DNA of 64,000 nucleotides, from positions 310,001 to 374,000 of the forward strand of contig NZ_QQZY01000001.1 in assembly GCF_003351045.1 (NCBI RefSeq), given 5' to 3'. The notes below the pieces were generated by a model. The model was not told where the DNA came from. It searched no databases and saw nothing but the letters and a program-made list of their open reading frames with translations. This document shows positions 45,679-55,325 of the stretch, piece after piece. The stretch's first letter is position 1, and each line of letters opens with the position of its first letter. This stretch comes from Gaiella occulta (lineage in GTDB: Bacteria > Actinomycetota > Thermoleophilia > Gaiellales > Gaiellaceae). Both the position numbers and the translations under genes were made by a program.

Positions 45679-46683
45679 TCACGTCCGGCCGATGAAGCTC
45701 GCGGCGTGTCCGCGCGCGTTCGCCCGTGCAAGCTCCTCGGCCGAGAGCGCGCCGATGCGCTCGAGCAGCTCCAGCTCGTCGCGCAGGTGCGTCCGCATCA
45801 TCTCGGGGCCGTCGGTGGCGATCGTGAACGGGACATCGTGCCGCGCGAACGTCCGCAGCGTGTCGCGGAGCGCCTCTTCGTCGGGCAGCGCCTTCGTGAG
45901 GAGGTTCGAGGTGGGGCAGATCTCCAGCACGACGCCGGCGTCGCGGAGCAGCGCCATCAGCCGCGGGTCGGCCGCGGCGAGGATGCCGTGGCCGATGCGA
46001 TCGGGCCGCAGGCGCTCGACGACCTCGCCGAGCTCCTCGCGGCCCATGTCGCCGCCTTCCTCGCCGACGTGGATCGTCACCCCGAGACCGGCCGCGCGGG
46101 CCGCCTCGACCATCGGCGCGGCCTGCGCGTAGTCGTAGCGGCGCCCGCCCGGACGCGGGCCGGCGAGGTCGACGCCGACGATGCCGCGCGGCGCCCATCT
46201 GATCGCCTTCTCGACGATGATCTCGTTCTGGCGCGCGTCGAAGGTGCGGTCCATCATCAGGATCAGCCCGGCCCGCACCTGCGGGTACTCGAGGCTCGCC
46301 AGGTCGAGCCCGCGGATCGCGGCGAGGATGATGTGGTCGAGGTCGCGCTCGCCGCCGCGGTTGCGCTTCATCGGGTTGAAGCGCAGCTCGAGCGTCGTGA
46401 TCCTCTGCGAGCGGTAGGCGCCGCCGATCGCCGCGTGCACCGAACGCTCGACCGCGAGCGGCGAGGACTGGATCAGCTCCGTCCAGTGGTAGACGGCGTC
46501 GAGCGCGTCGAGGTTCTCGACCCCGCGCGGGTCGGAGACGGTGACGAGCCGGTCGAACTCCCAGAAGTCCTTCACCGGCAGGGCGATCCCCTGCTCGTGC
46601 GCGAGGCTCCAGAGGATGTCGGAAGCGACGGAGCCGCCGAGATGGGTGTGAAGCTCGGCGAGGCCCTCGTCGGCGGCGATCAT
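45679..46683 (-). CDS. adenosine-deaminase-like metal-dependent hydrolase
   Basis: 334 residues from ATG 46683. TIM-barrel deaminase features: LAELHTHLGGSV (metal His-x-His), LELRFNPMKRN, the third His and the Glu in GVTIHVGEEGG, RIGHGILAA, and EICPTSNLLTKAL. Two differences from classical Add are seen: HLGGS instead of HLDGS near the first motif, and TDGPEMM instead of TDDP near residue 290, so one of the paired Asp residues is Gly. The catalytic Asp of TDG remains. It belongs to a divergent subgroup; adenosine is a likely but unproven substrate. Confidence 0.8.
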   Translation of the reverse strand: MIAADEGLAELHTHLGGSVASDILWSLAHEQGIALPVKDFWEFDRLVTVSDPRGVENLDALDAVYHWTELIQSSPLAVERSVHAAIGGAYRSQRITTLELRFNPMKRNRGGERDLDHIILAAIRGLDLASLEYPQVRAGLILMMDRTFDARQNEIIVEKAIRWAPRGIVGVDLAGPRPGGRRYDYAQAAPMVEAARAAGLGVTIHVGEEGGDMGREELGEVVERLRPDRIGHGILAAADPRLMALLRDAGVVLEICPTSNLLTKALPDEEALRDTLRTFARHDVPFTIATDGPEMMRTHLRDELELLERIGALSAEELARANARGHAASFIGRT

Positions 46684-46840
46684 CCCGCACACTCTATGCG
46701 GAGCCCGCGCTGCCTCCTGCCCGTCGCTTCCTCCGCCGCCGGCGCCGACGCCGTCTCGGGCGTTCAGCGCTGGGATCCCGTGCCGGCACTACGACGGTCA
46801 TAGCGGTGCCGTCTCAGCGCCTACGACCGCGAATGCGGAA

Positions 46841-47242
46841 TCAATCGTCCAGAGGACGCGGGCGGCCGCGGAACGACCAGGCTCTGTTGGCGGTGAAACT
46901 CAGCGGCATGACGATCATGACCGCCAATGCTTGTGCCTCGACCGCCCTGAGCCCGAGGGCCGTGAGTGCGGTCAGCATGAGCAGGCCGGCGCCGCCCACG
47001 GCGACGGAGACGGCGAGGAAGCGAAGTCCCTGCCGGGCCACGCTGCCGCGCCTCGCTCGGAACGTCCAGAGGCGGTTCCACGTGTAGTTGCTCGCGGCGG
47101 CGGCCAGGAACGAGCAGCTTGCGGCCGGCAGCCTGTTCATGCCGGCGAGCTGCAGGAGCGTCGCGTAGACGGCGATGTTGATCACGTAGCCGCTCGAGCC
47201 TACGAGCGAGAACTTCGCGAGCTGGGCCGCGTGCGTGCGCAT
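46841..47242 (-). CDS. GtrA-like membrane protein
   Basis: 133 residues with four membrane helices: AKFSLVGSSGYVINIAVYATL, ASCSFLAAAASNYTWNRLWT, FRARRGSVARQGLRFLAVSVA and LAVMIVMPLSFTANRAWSFR. GtrA proteins help move polyprenol-phosphate-linked sugars across the membrane. It follows the polyprenol-phosphate sugar transferase gene by 3 bp. Confidence 0.9.
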   Translation of the reverse strand: MRTHAAQLAKFSLVGSSGYVINIAVYATLLQLAGMNRLPAASCSFLAAAASNYTWNRLWTFRARRGSVARQGLRFLAVSVAVGGAGLLMLTALTALGLRAVEAQALAVMIVMPLSFTANRAWSFRGRPRPLDD

Positions 47243-47245
47243 CGC

Positions 47246-48076
47246 TCAGAGCCGCCCTGCGAGTGCCGCCAGACGCAGGGAGGGCACCGTGCGGAGTGCC
47301 TCGAGCAGGATCGTCCAGCTCATCTTGGAGCCGCCGGCGGCTCGGTCGGTGAAGGTGATCGGCTGCTCGACGACGTGGAAGCCGGCGTGGTGTGCGCGGT
47401 AGGTGAGCTCGATGTTGAACGCGTAGCCCTTCGAGTGGATCGCGTCGAGGGCGACTCGTTCGAGGACTTCGCGCCGGACGCACTTGAAGCCGGCGGTTGC
47501 GTCGCGCACCGGCAGGCCCAGGATCGTCCGTGCGTAGAGTGAGCCGCCGCTCGAGATCAGCCGCCGGCCGAGGGTGCGGTTGTCGATGCCGCCGGCGGCT
47601 GAGCGCGAGCCGAGGACCACGTCTGCTTCCTGGGCGGCCGCGATCAGGCGGGGAACGTCGTGGGGGTCGTGCGAGAAGTCGCAGTCCATTGTCAGGACGA
47701 GCTCGGCGCCCAGTTCGAGCGCGCGGCGGAAGCCGGCAAGGTAGGCGGGGCCTAGCCCCTCCTTGCGGCGCCGGTGCAGGACCTCGACCCGGACGCGGCC
47801 GACCGACGCGGCCAGCCGCTCAGCCAGCTCGCCGGTGCCGTCCGGTGAGTTGTCGTCGATCACGAGGACGAGATCGTCGCGTCCGAGCGCGTCGCCGAGC
47901 GCGCGCAGCATCGGCTCGATGTTCTCGCGCTCGTTGTAGGTCGGCAGGCAGATGAGCGCGCGCACAGCACGTTTCCCGGGCCGGGGCTCGGCGCTCATCA
48001 CGAGGGCGGGGAGCAGGGGCGGCCGGGCGGCGTCGTCGCCTGGCCGGACGATTCCGGGAGCTGGGTAGGAGCTCAC
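47246..48076 (-). CDS. polyprenol-phosphate mannosyltransferase-type GT2 enzyme
   Basis: 276 residues from GTG 48076, overlapping the upstream stop; an internal ATG (MSAEPRPG) would give about 250. GT2 features: ALICLPTYNERENIEPMLRA, the DxD-type DLVLVIDDNSPDGTGELA, AELVLTMDCDFSHDPHDVPR, VLGSRSAAGGIDNRTLGRRL and FHVVEQPITFTDRAAGGSKM. It transfers mannose (or a similar sugar) from GDP-sugar to a lipid phosphate. Like the mycobacterial Ppm1 catalytic domain it lacks a membrane helix of its own, so GtrA or the GT87-like protein may anchor it. Confidence 0.93.
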   Translation of the reverse strand: MSSYPAPGIVRPGDDAARPPLLPALVMSAEPRPGKRAVRALICLPTYNERENIEPMLRALGDALGRDDLVLVIDDNSPDGTGELAERLAASVGRVRVEVLHRRRKEGLGPAYLAGFRRALELGAELVLTMDCDFSHDPHDVPRLIAAAQEADVVLGSRSAAGGIDNRTLGRRLISSGGSLYARTILGLPVRDATAGFKCVRREVLERVALDAIHSKGYAFNIELTYRAHHAGFHVVEQPITFTDRAAGGSKMSWTILLEALRTVPSLRLAALAGRL

Positions 48077-50181
48077 GCGCCGGCCCCACGAACGAACTGG
48101 ATCGAGAGGAGGTTCGAGTAGCCGTGTGGGGCATCACGCCGCGGGGCGACCCAGGCTTGGAAGAAAACGGGGTCGCGCTGGGGTTGGACGGAGCGCACGA
48201 CGAAGTGGGCGGCGCCGTCGCGGTCGGTCAGCTCGCGCACCGGGCTGGTGCCCTCTGGGAGCCCGTTGATCGACGCCTGTCCGGGGATCAGCGCGTGCTG
48301 CCCGTAGACCACCTGGGCGAGAGCAACGGGCACGCCGGGTCTGCGGAGTGGGTTCCCGAGCCGGCCGACGAGCCGGACGGTGATCGCCACACGCCTGCCG
48401 GCAGGGACGGGGCGATCGACGGCATCGGGTGTGAGCACGAGGTGCTCGGCGGACGGTGGTGAGAGCCTGCTGGCGCTGACGGTGTCCGGCCTGCGCGTGA
48501 ACGCCTCGAGCACGAATCCGCCCGTCAGCGCGGGCATCGAGTCGGTGTTGGGCGCCCGCAGGAAGAGCGTCCGCGTCTGATGGGCGGGGATCACGCGCGG
48601 GCGCCCCGGGTCGGGCATCTCGTACCAGAAGGTGGTCAGGTAACCGCCCTTGATCACCGTGAAGTGCGGCTCGAGCGGCCTGCCGGAGGTGTTGGTGACC
48701 CGGACGCGGATGCCGTCGATCGACCCCTGCTGGCCGGTCGAGAATGCGTCGAGGACGGCGATCTTCAGGGGCGGGGCCGTGGAGAGGGCGAGGACGACCG
48801 TGCCGAGGAAACAGGCGCCGATACCGGCGAGGATCGAGGCGCGCAGGCGGCGGGCCGGGAGCGGGAGGCGAGCCGGCGCGGGTCTGACCGTTGTCGCCGC
48901 CAGGAGCGCGACGGGGGCCATGTCAACGAGGTAGCTGGCGAACGAGCGTGCGGGCCAGAAGAAGACGAGCGCGACGAGCGGCACCCAGGCGCGCTTCAGG
49001 CTCGGGTAGAAGAGCGCGAACGCGGCCAGGGCGCCGATCAGGGCGGTTGCGCCGGCAAGCTTGTAATAGAGCATGATGCCGCCGAGACCCTCGAAGAGGG
49101 CGAGGTTGACGAGTCCCTGCCCGCCGGCGACCATCGGGCTGACCAACGGGACCGTGACGGCACGCACCCAGGCGACCGGGTCGGCCGCGATGTAGGGGCC
49201 GTTTGTCGCGATGAAGACGGCGCCGGCGACCGTGAGGTAGCGGGCGGGCTGCCAGAGCCAGCTGCCACCGCGGCGGCGCGACTCGTGAGCGACGCCGACC
49301 AGCAGGAAGGGGAGCAGGAACCAGGGCGACTGCTTGACCGCCATCGCCAGCCCCAGCGCGACGGGGCCGATCCAGCGCGCGAGGCCACGCTCGTCCGGGT
49401 CGCCGTAGCGATCCCAGCGCCAGAGGGCGACGAATACGAACGGGAGGAACATCGCGTCGGTGACCCCGCCGACGACGAAGGAGGCGTAGGTGATGAAGCT
49501 CATCAGGATCCCCGCCGTCCAGCCCAGCCCGCGGGGCAAGAGCCGCCAGAGCAGCACGAACGCTCCGACCCAGAAGACGAGGTTGCTCAGCACCGCCGCC
49601 TGCATGTGCAGGCCAAGGAGCAGTGAAGGGATGTAGAGCAGGAAGGCGAGCGCCGGATAGGAGACCGAGTCGACCGGCGTTCCGTCGAGCAGGTAGGTGT
49701 GGTAGATCGACGGGACGAGGAAATGCTGCAGCGAGGGCGCCATCGACTCGAGGTAGGGGTTGCGCCCCTGCAGCACGAGCTCGGCCGCGTACTGGCCGAA
49801 GGCGATCGAGTCGGTGCCGTAGGCCGGCTGCAGCACGATTTGCAGGTACCCCCAGAGCAACACCCCCGCGCCCAGGAGCGTGACCAACGCACCCTGCTCC
49901 CAGGTTCGCAGGCCGCGCGGCGCAGCCCAGACTCGCCAGCAGGCGATCAGGCCCGCCAGCGTCAGGCCGACCGCGGCGACATTCATCCAGGCGACGACCA
50001 CCGAGCCGGTCCAGAGGCGAATGCCCCAGAAGATGACGAGCAAGGCGCACAGCGACCAGCCGCTCCGCTCCGCCGGGCCGGTGAGCTCGCCGCGCGCGGC
50101 CCGGGCCGCCGGAATCTCCCGGGGCTGTGCCACCTCGCCCGTCGGGCGAGGTGGCACAGGCTCTAGCGTGGCTGCTCTCAC
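48073..50181 (-). CDS. GT87-like integral membrane glycosyltransferase with C-terminal extracytoplasmic domain
   Basis: 702 residues from GTG 50181, overlapping the stop of the upstream gene. About eleven membrane helices (first SLCALLVIFWGIRLW) with loops such as QPAYGTDSIAFGQYAAELVL and GRNPYLESM (the acidic residue in the first loop is typical of lipid-sugar-dependent GT-C enzymes), and LAMAVKQSPWFLLPFLLVG. After the last helix near residue 460 comes a ~240-residue beta-rich domain with no Cys. Together with the lipid-phosphate sugar transferase it would add mannose outside the membrane. The 5' coding part is a 16-bp hairpin. Confidence 0.8.
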   Translation of the reverse strand: MRAATLEPVPPRPTGEVAQPREIPAARAARGELTGPAERSGWSLCALLVIFWGIRLWTGSVVVAWMNVAAVGLTLAGLIACWRVWAAPRGLRTWEQGALVTLLGAGVLLWGYLQIVLQPAYGTDSIAFGQYAAELVLQGRNPYLESMAPSLQHFLVPSIYHTYLLDGTPVDSVSYPALAFLLYIPSLLLGLHMQAAVLSNLVFWVGAFVLLWRLLPRGLGWTAGILMSFITYASFVVGGVTDAMFLPFVFVALWRWDRYGDPDERGLARWIGPVALGLAMAVKQSPWFLLPFLLVGVAHESRRRGGSWLWQPARYLTVAGAVFIATNGPYIAADPVAWVRAVTVPLVSPMVAGGQGLVNLALFEGLGGIMLYYKLAGATALIGALAAFALFYPSLKRAWVPLVALVFFWPARSFASYLVDMAPVALLAATTVRPAPARLPLPARRLRASILAGIGACFLGTVVLALSTAPPLKIAVLDAFSTGQQGSIDGIRVRVTNTSGRPLEPHFTVIKGGYLTTFWYEMPDPGRPRVIPAHQTRTLFLRAPNTDSMPALTGGFVLEAFTRRPDTVSASRLSPPSAEHLVLTPDAVDRPVPAGRRVAITVRLVGRLGNPLRRPGVPVALAQVVYGQHALIPGQASINGLPEGTSPVRELTDRDGAAHFVVRSVQPQRDPVFFQAWVAPRRDAPHGYSNLLSIQFVRGAGA
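50125..50159 (-). repeat. 16-bp hairpin in the 5' coding region of the GT87-like gene
   Basis: CTGTGCCACCTCGCCC (50125-50140) and its complement (50144-50159) form a perfect stem with a 3-nt loop. It covers codons 8-19 of the membrane protein gene and lies about 20 nt beyond the stop of the secreted-protein gene. It can reduce transcription or translation of the downstream genes, like an intra-operonic attenuator. Confidence 0.6.
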
Positions 50182-50723
50182 CGGGCGGCCAGCACCGCGA
50201 ACTCGGAGGGGCGGTTGAACTGGATCGTCACCGAGCCGCGAGCGAACCTGACGAGCCTGCTCGGGATCGCGACGAACGCGCGCTTGGCTGCGCTCCAGCC
50301 GACAACGCGGTCGCCGGGCTTGACGGCCGGGTTCTTCAGCGTGACGGTCATCGGCCGGGCGGAGATGCGGCCTTGGATCGGCATCCCTTCGGTGGTCGCG
50401 GCGCGTACGGCGATGCTCGCGTGGGCTTGTCCGGGCAGGCGGGCCCGCCGCGTGTTGTCGGCACCGACGAGCGTGAGCTGCACGGGAGACTGGAGCGCGC
50501 CGGCCGGAATCGCGACGGCCACCGAGGTGCTGCCGGTGCGAGCGGTGAGCGAGCCCCCGCTCGAGCTGCGGGTCGCGCTGGCCAGAACCTGCGAGAAGGC
50601 GCCGGAGCCGGCCGGGCCCGTGGCCGGGGCGGGCCCGTAGCCGGCACGCCCGGCCTCCGCGGCCGCTGCCACGCTGGCCATGGCCAGCGTGCAGCCGAGC
50701 AGCGCGATCTTCGATCTCTTCAT
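50178..50723 (-). CDS. secreted hypothetical protein
   Basis: 181 residues from ATG 50723, with GAGGAACGAG upstream. A signal peptide (RSKIALLGCTLAMASVAAAA) precedes a Ser/Thr/Gly-rich region and beta strands (SVAVAIPAGALQSPVQLTLV, GRISARPMTVTLKNPAVKPG). The latter resembles a domain of secreted proteins with an IPAGAL motif. Function unknown. It sits between gmd and the membrane glycosyltransferase in one operon, so an envelope role is likely. Confidence 0.75.
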   Translation of the reverse strand: MKRSKIALLGCTLAMASVAAAAEAGRAGYGPAPATGPAGSGAFSQVLASATRSSSGGSLTARTGSTSVAVAIPAGALQSPVQLTLVGADNTRRARLPGQAHASIAVRAATTEGMPIQGRISARPMTVTLKNPAVKPGDRVVGWSAAKRAFVAIPSRLVRFARGSVTIQFNRPSEFAVLAAR

Positions 50724-50763
50724 CTCGTTCCTCCTACGGTTGGATGTGTGCTGAGCGAGTGGT

Positions 50764-52211
<1,448 letters not shown>

Positions 52212-52337
52212 GTGAAATCGCCTCCCGCAGCTCTCGCGGCCATCGCCGCTCTCGCGCTCCCGTCGCTCGCCTTCGCCGGCGGGCGGACGGGCATCGCCCT
52301 CACGGCGGCCCCACTCGCAGCCGATATGCCTTCTTGA
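52212..52337 (+). CDS. small signal-peptide-like ORF coupled to the sigma factor gene
   Basis: 41 residues from GTG 52212, with AAAGGACCG upstream. It is essentially a signal peptide: KSPPAALAAIAALALPSLAF, cleavage at AFA-GG, then a short tail. Its TGA (52335-52337) overlaps the TTG start of the sigma factor (52334), the same coupling used by neighbouring genes. It may be a short leader peptide, a small secreted protein, or a chance ORF. I do not recognise it. Confidence 0.4.
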   Translation: MKSPPAALAAIAALALPSLAFAGGRTGIALTAAPLAADMPS

Positions 52338-53590
52338 CGATGGCCGCCTTCGAACGCACGCCGGCCCATCCCGGCAACTCCCCGGCTCGCGACGGAAGCG
52401 ACCCAGCGGCACTTTGCATCGGGCGGCTGTACGAAGAGCACTCCCGGATGATCCGGGCGCTCTGCCAGCTGCTGCTGCGCAACCCGTTCGACGCCGAGGA
52501 CGCCGCCCAGCAGACGTTTCTCTCGGCCTTCGGGAGCCTCATCGACGGCACCGTCCCGAAGCTGCCCGCGCCCTGGCTCGCGACGATCGCACGCCGCGAG
52601 TGCTGGGCGCGCACGGCGCAGCGGCGGCGCCAGCCGGTGGCCCTCGACGAGAGCAACGCCCCCGCCTCGGCGGCGGACAATCCGCTCGACGAGGCCATTC
52701 GCAACCTCGACCTGGCGGCGCTCTGGCGCGCGATCAACGACCTGCCTCGCAAGCAGCGCACCGCCTTCCTGATGCGCGAGTTCGCCGGACTCTCCTACGC
52801 CGAGGTGGCCGAGGCGCTGGGCGCGACCGAGTCAGCCATCGAATCGCTGCTCGTGCGCGCCCGCCGACAGGTGCGCGACGGCCTCGAGCCTGCCGTGCGC
52901 GCCGCGAACCTCGTTCTCACTCCGGTCGTGCTCCTCCAGCACCGCCTCGGACGCCTCCTCGGCGAGCGCGGAGCCGCCACGGGAGCAGCGGCGACCGCGG
53001 GGATTCCCGCGGCGGCCAAGCTCGGAGCCCTCGTGGGAGCTGTTGTCGTCGGCTCGGCCGGGATCGGGGGCGGCGTCCTCTACGACCGCACCACGGCCCA
53101 CCGTGCCCCCCTCGATCTCTCCGCGCGGACCCCCGCGCCGAATGCAGGCACGGTCTCGAGCGCTCTCGACCGGCTGCTCGGAGAACCGGTGGCCGGCAGT
53201 CTGTTCCCGCTCACGAGCGGCCGCGACCCACTCGGCAGCCCGCCCTACGCGTCCGACCGCGCCGCCGTCCCCTCCGGCGGCATCAGCCCCGCCGGCGCGA
53301 CCACAGCCGGCAGCGCCCAGGCGCCGAGCGAAGGAACATCGACCGGCGCTGCCGGCACCGATTCCAACCCGGCAGATCCTGCAGCCGACCCGACCGCCTC
53401 GAGCAACCCGAGCTCCGCCGCCGACTCGCCGGAAACGACAGACACCGCGCCGACCGACACGACGCCACCCGCCGACATGACGTCCAGCGTCGACACCACG
53501 CCGACCCTCGATCCGGCGCCCGCGGACAGCTCGCCTACAGCCACGGATGACCCGGCGACAGCGCCCACCGACACCACCGCCGGTCCCTGA
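52334..53590 (+). CDS. ECF-type sigma factor fused to a membrane anchor and Ser/Thr/Pro-rich tail
   Basis: 418 residues from TTG 52334, or 416 from ATG 52340. Sigma region 2 spans about 30-98 (LYEEHSRMIRALCQLLLRNP, FDAEDAAQQTFLSAFGSLID) and region 4 about 125-182 (LDLAALWRAINDLPRKQRTA, GLSYAEVAEALGATESAIES, LLVRARRQVRDGL). A membrane helix follows at about 226-250 (KLGALVGAVVVGSAGIGGGV), then about 165 residues of Ser, Thr, Pro, Ala and Asp, presumably outside the cell and possibly glycosylated. There is no separate anti-sigma gene next to it; the tethered form may be controlled directly. Such membrane-linked ECF factors are known in Actinobacteria. Confidence 0.85.
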   Translation: MTMAAFERTPAHPGNSPARDGSDPAALCIGRLYEEHSRMIRALCQLLLRNPFDAEDAAQQTFLSAFGSLIDGTVPKLPAPWLATIARRECWARTAQRRRQPVALDESNAPASAADNPLDEAIRNLDLAALWRAINDLPRKQRTAFLMREFAGLSYAEVAEALGATESAIESLLVRARRQVRDGLEPAVRAANLVLTPVVLLQHRLGRLLGERGAATGAAATAGIPAAAKLGALVGAVVVGSAGIGGGVLYDRTTAHRAPLDLSARTPAPNAGTVSSALDRLLGEPVAGSLFPLTSGRDPLGSPPYASDRAAVPSGGISPAGATTAGSAQAPSEGTSTGAAGTDSNPADPAADPTASSNPSSAADSPETTDTAPTDTTPPADMTSSVDTTPTLDPAPADSSPTATDDPATAPTDTTAGP

Positions 53591-53708
53591 CGCGAACGCG
53601 GGCGAGGACCTCTCGTAGGCACGGTGAGGTAGGTGACTCTCACACGGCGGCCGCGTCCGGGAAGTGGTCTCGAGCTCTAGGGCGCGGTATCGACCGCTTC
53701 GTGATGGA

Positions 53709-54158
53709 TCAGCGGAGCAGCCTTCCGGCGGCGACGAGCAGCCTGTTCCCGGTCTTGGCGTAGCGCGCGCCGTCTTCGGCGTACGTGATCGAGGCCGCAC
53801 GCTGGTGGGCGAGGCGGGCGCGCCCGCTGGCGGCCCACATGCTGCCTGCGAGGGAGTAGTACGTGTACGCCGTGAGGGCGAGACGGCGCGCTCGGCGACC
53901 CTTGGCCGTCGTGGGCTCCTGGGCCGCGATCGCCGAGCGGGCGCGCAGCGCGTCCCGGTGGAACCGATCGGCGCTGTAGGTCATTCGGCGGGGGTGGCGC
54001 CGACGGGCCGCGAGCGCGACCGACCTCCCGTCCGCGCTGATCTGCTTCGACCAGGTGTTCAGGGTCGTGCGCAGCGTGGCGGCGCTCGCGCCGGCGCCCG
54101 CCGCGAGTGCCAGCGGGAGCGCGACGGTCGCGACGAGCAGAAGCGGTACACGGTGCAT
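53709..54158 (-). CDS. secreted hypothetical protein
   Basis: 149 residues from ATG 54158. A signal peptide (RVPLLLVATVALPLALAAGA, cleavage at GASA-A) and then an all-helical basic domain (TLRTTLNTWSKQISADGRSV, SADRFHRDALRARSAIA, LALTAYTYYSLAGSMWAASG). No family name recognised. Convergent with the sigma factor gene, whose end is 118 bp away. Confidence 0.7.
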   Translation of the reverse strand: MHRVPLLLVATVALPLALAAGAGASAATLRTTLNTWSKQISADGRSVALAARRRHPRRMTYSADRFHRDALRARSAIAAQEPTTAKGRRARRLALTAYTYYSLAGSMWAASGRARLAHQRAASITYAEDGARYAKTGNRLLVAAGRLLR

Positions 54159-54223
54159 GGCGCAGTCCTTTCTCGACGGGAGGAAGGCGGGCCCGCGTGC
54201 GGGCTCTCCTGGGACGGCGCCTG

Positions 54224-54526
54224 CTAGCCCTCCTGGCCGCTCTGGCCGTTGTCGCCCTGCTCCTCGCTCTGGTCGTTCGGGCCCTGCTGGTCGCCGCTCT
54301 GGTCGTCGGCGGCCGTGCTTGCGGCCTCCGCCTGGACGTCGTCCGCGGCATCGGCGACGTCGTTCGCCGCGCCCTGCTCGTCGACGCCCTGCTGGCCGCC
54401 CTGCACGTCCGACGTGGCGGTCGAGGTGTTTCCCGCGGGCGTCGTGTCCGCCAACGCCGAGGCAACGCCCAGGCCGGCGGCGATCACACCGGCGGCCATC
54501 ATGATCCCGATCTTCCGCTTCGACAT
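54224..54526 (-). CDS. small secreted acidic Gln/Gly/Asp-rich protein
   Basis: 100 residues from ATG 54526 with GAGGACG upstream. Signal peptide RKIGIMMAAGVIAAGLGVAS with cleavage at ALA-D, then a low-complexity acidic tail (GNTSTATSDVQGGQQGVDEQ, GDQQGPNDQSEEQGDNGQSG). It lacks aromatic residues after cleavage and is probably disordered. It precedes the helical secreted protein in the same direction by 65 bp. Confidence 0.65.
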   Translation of the reverse strand: MSKRKIGIMMAAGVIAAGLGVASALADTTPAGNTSTATSDVQGGQQGVDEQGAANDVADAADDVQAEAASTAADDQSGDQQGPNDQSEEQGDNGQSGQEG

Positions 54527-54698
54527 CTCGTCCTCCTTCGTCTGTCGCGTCTGGTCGCGCGTTCACCCGGCAAGAGCGCCAGCAGCCGAGAAACATGCGC
54601 CTCACCGACGAGAATCCCCCGAACGGGGCCCGGCCCAGCCAGGCGCCGTGTCCGCGCGCGAGCGCAGCTACCAGCTCGGTGACGAAGACTTCCAGCCG

Positions 54699-55325
54699 CT
54701 ACGTCGCGGCCGCGACGAACGCCTGCAGCTCCGGCAGCACGCGAGGGTCGATCGTGTGCGGCAGCGGCGACTCGCGCCAGAGCACCTCGGCGCCGGCTGC
54801 GCGCACGCGCTCGGCCGCCGCGCGACCGAGCTCGACAGGGATGACGGGGTCGTGCGACCCGTGCGCAACCGCGATCGGATAGCCGTCGAGCGCCGTCAGG
54901 TCGAGCTCGAGGCCCTCCACCTGCGGCATGAATCCCGACAGAGCCACGATCGCGGCCGGCCGCGGCCGGCCGGCCGCGAGCCCGAGCGCCCAGCTCATCA
55001 CCGCCCCCTGCGAGAAGCCGCCGAGCACGACGCGGTCGACGGGCACCGGCAGGGAGTCGAGGAACGCGGCCGCCTCCGCGAACGTCGGGAAGAACGTGGC
55101 CGGATCGGGCGTGGGGATGCCGCCGAGCCGGTACCAGTGGGCGCCGCCCGGCGGCAGCGCCAGCGGCCCGCGCGGCGTGATCCCGAGCAGGCGCCGCTCG
55201 GGGTCGAGCGCGTCGAGCAGGGGGAAGAGGTCGTGCTCGTCGGCGCCGCGACCGTGCAGCAGCACGAGCGCCCCTTCGGGCTCGCCGGCGGCAGGGCGCT
55301 CGAGGAAGCGGAGCGCCCCGTTCAT
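54699..55325 (-). CDS. phospholipase/carboxylesterase family hydrolase (MhqD-like)
   Basis: 208 residues from ATG 55325. Features: ALVLLHGRGADEHDLFPLLD, the nucleophile in VVLGGFSQGAVMSWALGLA, Asp in VAHGSHDPVIPVELGRAA and His in ESPLPHTIDPRVL. It overlaps the dioxygenase gene by 4 bp. In Bacillus the homologous pair mhqD-mhqO sits with a MarR repressor and detoxifies quinones, which matches this arrangement. Confidence 0.87.
   Translation of the reverse strand: MNGALRFLERPAAGEPEGALVLLHGRGADEHDLFPLLDALDPERRLLGITPRGPLALPPGGAHWYRLGGIPTPDPATFFPTFAEAAAFLDSLPVPVDRVVLGGFSQGAVMSWALGLAAGRPRPAAIVALSGFMPQVEGLELDLTALDGYPIAVAHGSHDPVIPVELGRAAAERVRAAGAEVLWRESPLPHTIDPRVLPELQAFVAAAT

Noticed and set aside
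53245-53643. 132-codon antisense ORF, Val/Ala/Ser/Gly-rich
   Set aside because: It is the mirror frame of the Thr/Pro/Ser/Asp-rich tail of the sigma factor; composition follows from the sense codons.
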